A DNA stretch of 64,000 nucleotides from the NCBI RefSeq assembly GCF_014697195.1, contig NZ_JACJRJ010000033.1:1-64000 (forward strand), written 5' to 3'. This stretch comes from Cylindrospermum sp. FACHB-282 (GTDB lineage: Bacteria; Cyanobacteriota; Cyanobacteriia; Cyanobacteriales; Nostocaceae). The notes under the pieces are model-generated. The model was not told where the DNA came from. It saw only the letters and a program-made list of their open reading frames with translations, and ran no database searches. Positions 55,942 through 64,000 of this stretch are shown here, one piece after another; position 1 is the first letter of the stretch; every line of letters begins with the position of its first letter. The position numbers and the translations under genes were made by a program.

Positions 55942-56095
55942 TTGTCCTATTTTTCTGATGTCTATTAATAATATTAAAGTTCTACATTGCACCTTAGAGA
56001 AAGTCAAAACCACAATTTTCTCTTGTTTGCCATTACCCATTACTCATTACCCAATCCCCATTGACCGAAAATAATGGGATACAAGCCCCGTCCTT

Positions 56096-56494
56096 CTAGG
56101 ACGGCTTTTCTTGATTCTTAATATACTCCTTTAAAATTTCTAGCGGCGCACCTCCCACAGATATAGAAAAATAACTAGGACTCCATAGAGCTTCTTTATG
56201 GGGTTTTTTATATCCTGCTTGCCCATAACGACGACTAGAAACACCTTTTAACGCATTAACCATTTGAGAAACAGATAACTTAGGTGGATACTCAATCAGT
56301 GCGTGAACGTGATTCCCTTCACCATTAAACTCAAGCACCTTAAAATCCATTATTTGGGCGACTTCCCGAAATGATTTTTCAACCAAATCAATACTTTCAC
56401 TTGTGAACACAGACCGATGATACTTTGTAACACAGACCAAATGAATCTTTAGGTCTGTAACGCTATGCCTTTCTCTTCTAAACTGACTTGTCAT
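56096..56494 (-). CDS. tnpA: IS200/IS605-family Y1 (HUH) transposase
   Basis: 132 residues, normal size. The HUH motif is His62-Val-His64 in GNHVHALIEYPP; catalytic Tyr124 is in LKEYIKNQ. Other family marks are HLVCVTKYHRSVF and SVSQMVNALKGVSSR. It cuts and rejoins single-stranded DNA at the element ends. All catalytic residues are present and the frame is intact, so it may be active. Confidence 0.93.
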   Translation of the reverse strand: MTSQFRRERHSVTDLKIHLVCVTKYHRSVFTSESIDLVEKSFREVAQIMDFKVLEFNGEGNHVHALIEYPPKLSVSQMVNALKGVSSRRYGQAGYKKPHKEALWSPSYFSISVGGAPLEILKEYIKNQEKPS

Positions 56495-56545
56495 TATATG
56501 CAGACCAATGTATAATTAATTTACAGACCAATTATAGCATCAAAA

Positions 56546-57734
56546 ATGAAAGCCAGGTATCAATATCGTTTCTACCCTACAGACCAACAGCAACAGAGTT
56601 TAGCTCGGTTATTTGGTTGTGTCCGCGTGGTTTGGAATGATGCCCTTGCTATCTGTAAAAAATCTGATCAACTCCCAAGCAATAACGACTTGCAAAAGTC
56701 AGTGATTACTCAAGCAAAGAAAACTGATGCACGGGTGTGGTTGTCTGAGGTTTCTAATATCCCATTGCAACAGTCAGTTGCAGATTTAGGTGTGGCCTAC
56801 AAGAATTTTTTCGATTCACTCAAGGGGAAAAGAAAAGGTATAAAGTTGGGTAGTCCTAAATTTAAAAAGAAAACTAATCGACAATCAGCACGGTTCAGAA
56901 TTGGCGGTTTTTCTATCAAAGGGAAAGAGGTTTATTTAGCAAAGATTGGCAATATAAAACCAATTTGGTCTAGAGATTTACCGTCAAATCCTAGCTCAGT
57001 CACAGTAGTTAAAGACTGCGCTAACCGCTATTTTCTCAGTTTTGTAGGAGAAATTGAATCTGTTAATATTGATGCGAAAAACCCAAGTATTGGGATTGAT
57101 TTAGGAATTAAAACTTTTGCGGTAATGAGCAATGGTGAAAAAGCCGAAAGTCCAGATTATTCAAAACTAAATCAGAAAATTCGCCAGCTTCAGAAAAAGC
57201 TATCGCGCCAAGCCAAAGACTCAAAACGCAGTAATAGAACTCGGATTCAAATTGCCAAGCTGCATAACAAAATTGCGGATACTCGTAAAGACTTCTTGCA
57301 CAAGTTATCTACCAAAGTCGTTAGTGAAAACCAAGCTATTGTCCTGGAAGATTTAAATGTGTCAGGTATGGTCAAAAATCGTAAACTTGCTAGGTCAATT
57401 AGTCTACAAGGTTGGAGAGAGTTTAGAAGGTTGTGCGAGGCCAAATCACAGAAATTTGGTAGAGTTTTTCTTTTTTATTAGTCGATGGGAACCAACAAGC
57501 CAAGTTTGTTCTGAGTGTGGATACAAATGGGGAAAACTTGATTTAAAAGTCCGGTCGGTTCGATGCTTGAATTGTGGAACTGAACACGACCGAGATGAAA
57601 ACGCCGCAAAAAATATAAACAAAGTCGGGATAGGGCATTGCCACGACTCTAAATGGACGCAGAGACAGAGTAAGACTACTACGGTAGCGTCAGTCAGTGA
57701 AGCGTCAAGAATCACTGCGCCTTCAGGTCGGTGA
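56546..57734 (+). pseudogene. tnpB: tnpB (RNA-guided nuclease) with a +1 frameshift in a T run
   Basis: The first frame runs from 56546 to a TAG at 57481 and covers the N-terminal helix-turn-helix (YRFYPTDQQQQSLARLFGCV), RuvC Asp in IGIDLGIKTFAV and Glu in VLEDLNVSG. The rest, with SRWEPTSQVCSECGYKW, a second CxxC (RCLNCG) and the last RuvC Asp in HDRDENAAKNI, continues in another frame to 57734. The break is at six T (57471-57476); removing one T gives VFLFISRWEPTSQ and restores the whole protein. All RuvC and zinc residues are kept, so the lesion is recent or bypassed by slippage. Confidence 0.8.
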
Positions 57735-57852
57735 GTATGTCAAAAGCCAAAATATACAATTGCTTTGTATCCTGGAGATGGCATAGTGAAAGTGTGCCAG
57801 TCAGTAAGAGCAATCTGCTAGCTACATCCGGCCTTTAATAGAGTGATAGCCA

Positions 57853-60800
57853 ATGACTAACTCTAACGATTCTCACTCCCCTTCCCCCACAGGTCAGCGT
57901 CTATGGTTGATGATATTGACTCGCGGTGGCATTGCCTTGGGAGGACTGCTGCTGGTGGGAATTATCGGCGGTATTTGGCGGTTGTGGACTTTTGTGCAAA
58001 AAGAGTTAGCGCCATTGGCAGAAACAAACCTTACCACTACACTCAATCGTCCAGTCAAACTGGGAGCAGTCACAGATTTTTCGTTGACAGGGCTAAGGTT
58101 TGCAGCTTCATCGATTCCCGCAACACCCACAGATCCAGACAAAGCGACAATCGAGGCAGTGGAGGTGGGTTTTGACCCGGTTAAGTTAATTGTTAACCGC
58201 CAACTCAAGCTGGATGTTACCTTAGTCAACCCTGATGTTTATATCGAACAGGATCAGCAAGGCAGCTGGATTAGTACCACAATAGCGCCACCTGGTAAAG
58301 CTGGACTAATTAAAACCGATTTGGATAAACTGCGGTTCCGTAATGGCAAATTACTGCTGTTACCCCAGAGGAGAGTAGCAAGGGGGCAGGGCGCTCTTAG
58401 CAGGGCGCTCTTAGCAGGAGGACAAGCAGGAAATTCCCCCAATCGCCAATCGCCAATCGCCAATCCCCGATACTCTGTGGCATTTTCCCAACTTAATGGC
58501 ACTGCCCAACTTCTGAATAATAACAAGTTGATTAGGTTGGATTTAGTCGGGAGCGCCAACACCGGGGGTAATATTGCGATTAAGGGAGATTTACGCCCTA
58601 ATAAAGTTTTAGATGGCAACTTAAAGCTGCAAGCAAAAGGGTTGCTAGCGGCAGATATTACCCGACTGATCAAGTTACCGTTTATTTTGCGGGCGGGTCG
58701 AGTTAATGGTGACTTACAAGTCCAACTGATACCAAATCAGGAGACTTTATTGCATGGCAGTGCGGATGTGCAAGGGGTGACGCTGCGATTGCCCAGTGTA
58801 CCCCAAGGGTTGAGCAATACCCAAGGAAAAATCGGCTTTCGGGGGCTGGAAGTGCGGCTAGATCAGGTGGCTACCAATTATGGCAAAATTCCCCTAGTGG
58901 CTACGGGCATCATCGACCGGGTTGGGGGCTTTCAGTTGGCAGGGCGTGTAAAGGCGGTGAGTCTGGCTAATGCGGCAGAAGCCCTGAAGGTGAAACTTCC
59001 TGTACCTGCCAGTGGGTTGGTCAAAGTAGACTTGCAGATTGTGGGGTCAATTTCCCAGCCAGTCCTCTCCGGTACTGTGACGACGCTGAAAACTGCCAAG
59101 ATTGACAAAGTTGATTTTCAGACATTCAGTAGTAAGTTTAGGTTTTCTCCTAGTGCGGCTCTAATTACGCTGAATGACATTCAGGGGAAACTGACATTAG
59201 GCGGTGATGTCAGGGGTGCTGGGACTATTGGACTGGGTACAGTTCCCCGATTAGATTTTAATTTTACAGCTAATAATTTGCCTGGGGATGCGATCGCTAA
59301 AGTTTATGACATTACATCCTCTGTTCAAGTGGGCACAGTCTCCGCCACAGCCCAACTAACTGGCCCGGCTAGCAATGTCCAGACTTCAGTACAATGGCGG
59401 GCACCTAGGGCAACCTACCCCGCTAGTGGTGAAACCATCATCGCCGCAGACCGTACCGTTTCCTTCCGCAATGTGGCTGTCAATGTTGCTGGTGGTGTAG
59501 TGCGGGCTGATGGACGTTATGTTGATCAACGCTGGCAAGCCGTCGCCCAAGCCTCCGGGATACCCCTAACACCCTTTGTAGATCAAAAACAACTGCAAAA
59601 TGTCTCTTTGGCAGGATCACAATTTAACGGTCGTCTGATTATATCGGGAACCACAGCACCCTTGAAAGTCGAAACAATTCGCACTGATGGGGCAGCTGTT
59701 CAAATTGGGGGTGGGACAGTTGCCATTTCTAACATTCAGATCAAAGACCAAAACTTTGCCGCCCAATTGGTAGCCAATGGCGTGCGGTTAGGACGAATAT
59801 TCAAACAGTCTCCCCCAGCATTAAGTGGCCCCTTGGCAGGTGCATTTCAAATTTTAGGCAACACAGAAAATTTCAGTCTCAAAACCCTATATGCCAATGG
59901 ACAGGGACGCCTAGCTATTGATGGTGGCGTGGTTACAGCCTCTAATATTCAACTGGCTGAGGGTCGCTATCAAGGGCAAATCCAGGTTAATAACGTACCC
60001 TTGCAGCGCTTGGTGGCAGTACCGCCGCAGTTACGGGGAGGGCTAGCTGGTCAGTTTAATGTAGCGGGGTCGATTGATTCCTTCAATCCACAAAGGATCC
60101 AAGCTACGGGTCAGGCATTATTAAAGGTTGCCGGGGGCACGGTTACAGCCTCTAATATCCAACTGGCTGAGGGTCGCTATCAAGCAATAGTTAAAAGTTC
60201 TGGTGTGCAATTAAACCGCTTGAATCAGCAGCTGCAAGGTCAGTTGGGCGGTCAAATGCAACTGTCTGGCTTGGTGGGGTCTGCCAAATTAGCTGATGTG
60301 CGTGCGGCTGGAGATTTGCAGTTAAGCCAAGGTATCCCTGGTCTACAATCACCTTTGAAGGCGGCCATTGCTTGGGATGGTCAAAAGCTGACTCTGAATC
60401 AAGTTACTAGCACTAATTTAAATGCCAGCGGTTACATATTAGCCGATGCTCAGAAACCAGGCATACCGGAAATTACTCAGTTAAATCTCAGCATCCAAGC
60501 GCAAAATTACAATTTACAACAGTTGCCTGTGAAGCTTCCCAGTTCCTTGGGTGTGGTGGGAAAAGTGGATTTTAGTGGCTTAGTTGCGGGCAAACTACTG
60601 ACGCCCAATGTCACGGGTAAACTTGGTTTGCGCGACTTTGCAGTGAGGAACTTTGCATTTGAGCCACTGTTAGCTGGTAATGTCACTTTGGTGCAGGGTA
60701 GTGGTTTAACTTTGGATTTGGCAGGAAAGAAAGACCGCATTGCCGTAAATCTAGATAGCAAAAATCGCCCCCAATCCTTTTTAGTACAGTGGCAGCAAGC

Positions 60801-63378
60801 ATTGGCCACAGGTCAAGCTCAAGGGGATAATTGGGGAATTAAAGTGGCGAATTTCCCCTTGGCAACCTTAAATTTGGTATTGCCAGCCAACACTGCCTTG
60901 GGTAATAATGCGGTGGCAGGGTTGTTAACTGGGGATGTGCAGTTTAATCAGCAGACATTAGCTGCTAAAGGCAATTTAGCGATCGCCAAACCAGAAATTG
61001 GTCGCATCAATGGCGATCGCATCAGTACACAATTCAGCTACAACAATGGTAAAGCCACCCTCACAGATAGCGAATTTGTCAAAGGCGACAGTCGCTACAC
61101 CTTTAATGGTACTATCAGCCAAACCGCCCAATTACCCCAAGTACAAGGGAAAATTAACATTGCCCAAGGCAATATTCAAGACTTCCTGACCGCAGCACAG
61201 ATATTTGAAATCCAAGACCTGCAACGTGGTTTAAAAGCACCAACCTACGGCACATCTGCGGATCTAACCACCACCCCACAAGGATTGCCCAATCAGCCTT
61301 TACTTTCCCAAATCCAGCGCCTTTTTGAAATTGATGCCCTGCTAGCAGAACAAGAACAAAAACGGCTAGCCTCTAAGCCAATCCCAGATTTGACAGATTT
61401 AAAAGGGATTTTCAATGGCGAAATATCCATAGACACTGCCACAGCCAACGGACTGGGAGTGCAGTTTAATTTGAACGGTCAAAACTTTAGCTGGGGTAAA
61501 GAAAGCGAACCAAGTCGTTTTTATCGTGCTGACAAAGTGATTGCCGAAGGCGGCTTTGAAAAAGGTGTACTGCGGTTGCAACCTTTACGAATTGAAGCAG
61601 ATAATCGGCTGATTGCTTTCACCGGTAACATTGGCGGCGAAGAACAATCCGGTCAGTTGCGAATTAATAATTTTCCGATAGAGGTATTGAATAATTTTAT
61701 CAAGCTACCCGTGGGCATTACAGGTAATGTTGACGCTACAGCTGTTTTAGCAGGTAGTATTGCCAATCCCCAAGCCAGAGGGGAATTGCAAATCACAGAA
61801 GGAACAATTAATCAGAAGAAAGTCGAGTCAGCTACAGCAGGTTTCAGTTATGCCGATGGACGTTTAAACTTTGGCAGTACCCTCTTAGCCTCTGGGCCAG
61901 AACCTGTCAACGTTAATGGCAGCATCCCCTACAAATTACCTTTTGCGGCAGTAGAACCAGACAACAATCAAATTAGTCTGGATGTAAAGGTGAAAAATGA
62001 GGGATTGGCCCTATTAAACCTGTTAACTAACCAAGTAGCCTTCGAGAAGGGTGAAGGAGAAATAGACATCAAGGTACGGGGAACTAGACAGCAGCCTTTA
62101 GTTAATGGAATTGCCACTGTTAATAGTGCCACGTTTTCAGCCCAGGCTTTGCCAGGAAAGCTGAGGCGTGTCACAGGCAAGGTGCAATTTGATTTTGACC
62201 GCATCTTAGTAGAAAGTCTTCAGGGTAGATTTAGCCGGGGTAAGGTAGAGGTGGCTGGAGCAATTCCCATCTTCAACAACCAAGGGGTAAAAATAGACAA
62301 TCCCCTCACCGTTAACCTCGATCAGCTAATCATAAATCTTAAGGGATTGTATCAAGGCGGCGCTAGCGGCAATTTGCAGATTACCGGTTCTCTGCTGAAC
62401 CCAATAATTGGTGGTAATATCGATTTGTTTAATGGTCAAGTGCTGCTCTCAGAATCTAGCACCTCGAATCAATCTGAAAAAGGCAATGTAAATTCATTAC
62501 CCGCAACAGCCAACACCCAAAACAAAGTCAACGCCGGCGATAATGCCATCACAAAGTTGGATAATTTAGAAATCAGCCTAGGCAAAAAAGTCAAAGTTTC
62601 CCGCCCCCCAATTCTCGATTTTCTGGCAACTGGCAACCTTAGCGTTAATGGCTCCTTAAGCGATCCTATACCCGAAGGTACTATTAAGCTAACCCAAGGA
62701 GGGGTGAATCTTTTTACTACTCAATTTAACCTAGCTCGTGGCTATGAACAGACTGCAACCTTCAGAGCCAACCAACCCCGCGATCCTATCTTAGATGTTC
62801 GGCTATTTGCCAAGGTATTAGATGTAATTCAGAGTAGTGAAATCGGGATCGGTAGACAAGGTTCTACAGGGTTAGCAGCGTTAGAGGGTGTGCGAGTTGA
62901 AGCTAGTGTGAAAGGCCCCGCCAGCAAAATCAACGATAATCTGGAATTGAAAAGCAACCCAGCACGCAGTCAAACAGAAATCGTTTCTTTATTGGGGGGT
63001 GGGTTTGTAGATACTCAAGGACGTGGTGACAGTACTTTAGGTCTAATTAATATAGCTGGCTCGGCTGTGTTCAACAACTTTCAGGGAACTTTTAACCAGA
63101 TTGGCGATGCTTTAGGCTTAAGTGAATTACGTCTATTTCCCACAATCATTTCTGAAAATCCCGAAGCGGGAAGAAACAATTCCAGTTTAGAATTAGCCTT
63201 AGAAGCTGGGGTGGATATTTCTACCAAAATTTCCGTTTCCAGCATCAAAATTTTAACAGCAAGTGACCCCTTCCAATGGGGCGTTAATTACCGAATAAGT
63301 GACGAAATCCGTCTGCGGGCTTCCACTAATTTAACTAATGATAGTCGCGCCATAGTAGAGTTTGAAAGACGGTTTTAA
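57853..63378 (+). CDS. tamB: TamB-family protein (translocation and assembly module, DUF490)
   Basis: 1841 residues. One N-terminal membrane helix (about 18-42) anchors it in the inner membrane; the rest is a long beta-rich chain of repeats that spans the periplasm, ending with a DUF490/TamB C-terminal domain (about 1400-1841; DPILDVRLFAKV, NLELKSNPARSQTEIVSLLGGG, and FERRF at the end). TamB and its chloroplast relative TIC236 bridge the envelope for outer-membrane protein or lipid transport. In-frame low-complexity repeats lie near residues 178-205, and two units repeat near residues 695-780. No TamA/Omp85 gene is adjacent. Confidence 0.9.
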   Translation: MTNSNDSHSPSPTGQRLWLMILTRGGIALGGLLLVGIIGGIWRLWTFVQKELAPLAETNLTTTLNRPVKLGAVTDFSLTGLRFAASSIPATPTDPDKATIEAVEVGFDPVKLIVNRQLKLDVTLVNPDVYIEQDQQGSWISTTIAPPGKAGLIKTDLDKLRFRNGKLLLLPQRRVARGQGALSRALLAGGQAGNSPNRQSPIANPRYSVAFSQLNGTAQLLNNNKLIRLDLVGSANTGGNIAIKGDLRPNKVLDGNLKLQAKGLLAADITRLIKLPFILRAGRVNGDLQVQLIPNQETLLHGSADVQGVTLRLPSVPQGLSNTQGKIGFRGLEVRLDQVATNYGKIPLVATGIIDRVGGFQLAGRVKAVSLANAAEALKVKLPVPASGLVKVDLQIVGSISQPVLSGTVTTLKTAKIDKVDFQTFSSKFRFSPSAALITLNDIQGKLTLGGDVRGAGTIGLGTVPRLDFNFTANNLPGDAIAKVYDITSSVQVGTVSATAQLTGPASNVQTSVQWRAPRATYPASGETIIAADRTVSFRNVAVNVAGGVVRADGRYVDQRWQAVAQASGIPLTPFVDQKQLQNVSLAGSQFNGRLIISGTTAPLKVETIRTDGAAVQIGGGTVAISNIQIKDQNFAAQLVANGVRLGRIFKQSPPALSGPLAGAFQILGNTENFSLKTLYANGQGRLAIDGGVVTASNIQLAEGRYQGQIQVNNVPLQRLVAVPPQLRGGLAGQFNVAGSIDSFNPQRIQATGQALLKVAGGTVTASNIQLAEGRYQAIVKSSGVQLNRLNQQLQGQLGGQMQLSGLVGSAKLADVRAAGDLQLSQGIPGLQSPLKAAIAWDGQKLTLNQVTSTNLNASGYILADAQKPGIPEITQLNLSIQAQNYNLQQLPVKLPSSLGVVGKVDFSGLVAGKLLTPNVTGKLGLRDFAVRNFAFEPLLAGNVTLVQGSGLTLDLAGKKDRIAVNLDSKNRPQSFLVQWQQALATGQAQGDNWGIKVANFPLATLNLVLPANTALGNNAVAGLLTGDVQFNQQTLAAKGNLAIAKPEIGRINGDRISTQFSYNNGKATLTDSEFVKGDSRYTFNGTISQTAQLPQVQGKINIAQGNIQDFLTAAQIFEIQDLQRGLKAPTYGTSADLTTTPQGLPNQPLLSQIQRLFEIDALLAEQEQKRLASKPIPDLTDLKGIFNGEISIDTATANGLGVQFNLNGQNFSWGKESEPSRFYRADKVIAEGGFEKGVLRLQPLRIEADNRLIAFTGNIGGEEQSGQLRINNFPIEVLNNFIKLPVGITGNVDATAVLAGSIANPQARGELQITEGTINQKKVESATAGFSYADGRLNFGSTLLASGPEPVNVNGSIPYKLPFAAVEPDNNQISLDVKVKNEGLALLNLLTNQVAFEKGEGEIDIKVRGTRQQPLVNGIATVNSATFSAQALPGKLRRVTGKVQFDFDRILVESLQGRFSRGKVEVAGAIPIFNNQGVKIDNPLTVNLDQLIINLKGLYQGGASGNLQITGSLLNPIIGGNIDLFNGQVLLSESSTSNQSEKGNVNSLPATANTQNKVNAGDNAITKLDNLEISLGKKVKVSRPPILDFLATGNLSVNGSLSDPIPEGTIKLTQGGVNLFTTQFNLARGYEQTATFRANQPRDPILDVRLFAKVLDVIQSSEIGIGRQGSTGLAALEGVRVEASVKGPASKINDNLELKSNPARSQTEIVSLLGGGFVDTQGRGDSTLGLINIAGSAVFNNFQGTFNQIGDALGLSELRLFPTIISENPEAGRNNSSLELALEAGVDISTKISVSSIKILTASDPFQWGVNYRISDEIRLRASTNLTNDSRAIVEFERRF
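58386..58467 (+). repeat. Short tandem repeats inside the tamB reading frame
   Basis: GCAGGGCGCTCTTA occurs twice with a 14-bp period (58386, 58400), then CAATCGC occurs three times with a 7-bp period (58440-58460) followed by CAATCCC. They encode GALSRALLAGG and NRQSPIANP within an otherwise beta-rich region. They look like repeats that invaded or expanded in the coding sequence without breaking the frame. Confidence 0.65.
59931..60183 (+). repeat. Repeated 43-bp segments in tamB, 210 bp apart
   Basis: DNA coding for VTASNIQLAEGRYQ occurs at 59931-59973 and 60141-60183 with one difference. 210 bp is 70 codons, so the reading frame is kept. Points to a recent duplication or gene conversion of one beta-repeat unit. 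Confidence 0.65.
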
Positions 63379-63402
63379 ATAACTCAATATTTGTGAATAC
63401 AA

Positions 63403-63435
63403 AGATACCCGACTTCTTAGAGAAGTCGGGTATCT
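63403..63435. repeat. Dispersed hairpin (copy 4, with compensatory change)
   Basis: AGATACCCGACTTCT and AGAAGTCGGGTATCT form a perfect stem. Relative to copy 3, one C-G pair has become A-T on both arms. It lies 25 bp after the tamB stop and probably terminates it. Confidence 0.6.
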
Positions 63436-63479
63436 AAGTCCCTTTACAAATCAAATAGGATTGCTATATCGGTTTTCAT

Positions 63480-63540
63480 CCCCGACTTAAAAGATGTTAA
63501 AGACTTAATTTTTTTGATTTTAAGTCTTTAAACGTCGGGG
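63480..63540. terminator. Long imperfect hairpin between tamB and the Arg/Gln-rich gene
   Basis: Outer arms CCCCGAC (63480-63486) and GTCGGGG (63534-63540) and inner arms TTAAAGACTTAA (63497-63508) and TTAAGTCTTTAA (63520-63531) form a large stem with T-rich loop and TTTT following. A convergent terminator is the natural reading. Confidence 0.55.
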
Positions 63541-63595
63541 TTTTCAACCTGCCTTTTATAAAAACTCCAAAAAGTCAGAAGGATAGTCCGTCTTC

Positions 63596-63922
63596 CTATC
63601 GGCGTTCCCGACGAAGCTCTTGTAATCGACGAGCTTCTTGTTGGCGACGAAGCTCTTGTAATCGACGAGCTTCTCGTTGACGACGAATTTCTTGTTGACG
63701 ACGAATTTCTTGTTGGCGACGAATTTCTTGTGGACGACGGAAATCTTGTGGACGACGGAAATCTTGTGGACGACGTGCTTCTTGTGGACGGCGGAAATCT
63801 TGTTGCTGATTAACTCTATTATAATCATCGCGGTTATCAGCTAGGGCAGGAGATGCTGCCATACCACCCAAAGCAATTAAACTGGCTGTACCAATCAAGA
63901 TTAAAGATTTGTGCAAACGCAT
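63596..63922 (-). CDS. Small secreted Arg/Gln-rich hexapeptide-repeat protein
   Basis: 108 residues. A clear signal peptide (about 1-28, ending SPALA) precedes DNRDDYNRVNQQQ and about twelve hexapeptide units of the form RRPQDF, RRPQEI, RRQQEI, RRLQEL, so the mature protein is strongly basic. The 18-bp repeats keep the frame. I do not recognise a family; binding to an acidic surface or polysaccharide is only a guess. The upstream 78 bp to the window end hold its promoter region. Confidence 0.6.
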   Translation of the reverse strand: MRLHKSLILIGTASLIALGGMAASPALADNRDDYNRVNQQQDFRRPQEARRPQDFRRPQDFRRPQEIRRQQEIRRQQEIRRQREARRLQELRRQQEARRLQELRRERR

Positions 63923-64000
63923 AGTAGGTTTCTCTCACAATTAAATTAGTTGAGGCTGGCTGAAGTTCCAGTTGTATCAATCATAGAATTAGCGCCGAAT

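Larger units (their letters stand above)
56088..57734. mobile_element. IS605-type element with divergent tnpA and tnpB
   Basis: A Y1 transposase gene (minus) and a TnpB gene (plus) diverge from a 51-bp spacer, the IS605 arrangement. A hairpin (CCGTCCT/AGGACGG, 56088-56104) overlaps the tnpA stop and may be the left-end recognition structure. The true ends were not located; the right end should lie within about 100 bp beyond 57734. IS200/IS605 elements make no target duplication. tnpB is frameshifted, so the copy may depend on other copies for that function. Confidence 0.75.

Noticed and set aside
63556-63828. 90-codon minus-strand frame with VHKISVVHKK repeats
   Set aside because: It is another frame of the same 18-bp repeats; the overlapping frame with a signal peptide is far more protein-like.

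Overview
The window looks like the chromosome of a filamentous, heterocyst-type cyanobacterium (Nostoc/Anabaena group). Reasons: frequent HIP1 octamers (GCGATCGC), short tandem heptamer repeats (CCCCAGT/CCCCAAT, CAATCGC, GTCCTTT), dispersed palindromes, and cyanobacterial families (DUF1400 hydrolase, DUF3110, PATAN/PatA regulators, cyanobacteriochrome GAF domains, a very long TamB). No rRNA, tRNA or CRISPR array was seen.

Layout. 1-150: tail of an IS200/IS605-type tnpB. 151-4032 (minus): DUF1400 alpha/beta hydrolase, EamA transporter, fasciclin protein. 4446-8917 (plus): two overlapping two-component genes, followed by a patatin fragment. 9278-18928: a RiPP-like island with two tandem lasso-type precursor peptides, a PqqD-like leader-binding protein, a B2-type leader peptidase, an HPr-kinase-like enzyme, a nucleotidyltransferase-fold protein, three glycosyltransferases and an ABC exporter, but no lasso cyclase. 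It carries relics of lost genes. 19402-31298: ligA, a vWA protein, GDPD, class II aldolase, chromate transporter, GPH symporter, phosphoribosyltransferase, AEC carrier and an M15 peptidase. 31762-34476: PBP2 and a truncated PBP2 copy. 34684-37941: potA-potD-potB without potC.

37983-53602 is a 15.6-kb block of signalling genes, all on the minus strand: a response regulator, two large histidine kinases, and a PixGHIJL-type phototaxis set (PatA-like, CheY, CheW, a chemoreceptor with three bilin-type GAF domains, hybrid CheA). Then come murQ, a DUF3110 gene, an IS605-type element with divergent tnpA and frameshifted tnpB, tamB, and a small secreted Arg/Gln-rich repeat protein.

The strongest candidate for an undescribed system is the 9.3-18.9 kb island. 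It has the leader-recognition and leader-removal parts of lasso peptide biosynthesis, plus a kinase and sugar-transfer enzymes. It has no macrolactam synthetase, and its Gly/Ser/Thr-rich cores contain no Asp or Glu to close a lasso ring. The inferred product is a linear, phosphorylated and/or glycosylated peptide exported by the ABC protein. All functional statements are inferences from sequence reading; no database search was run.
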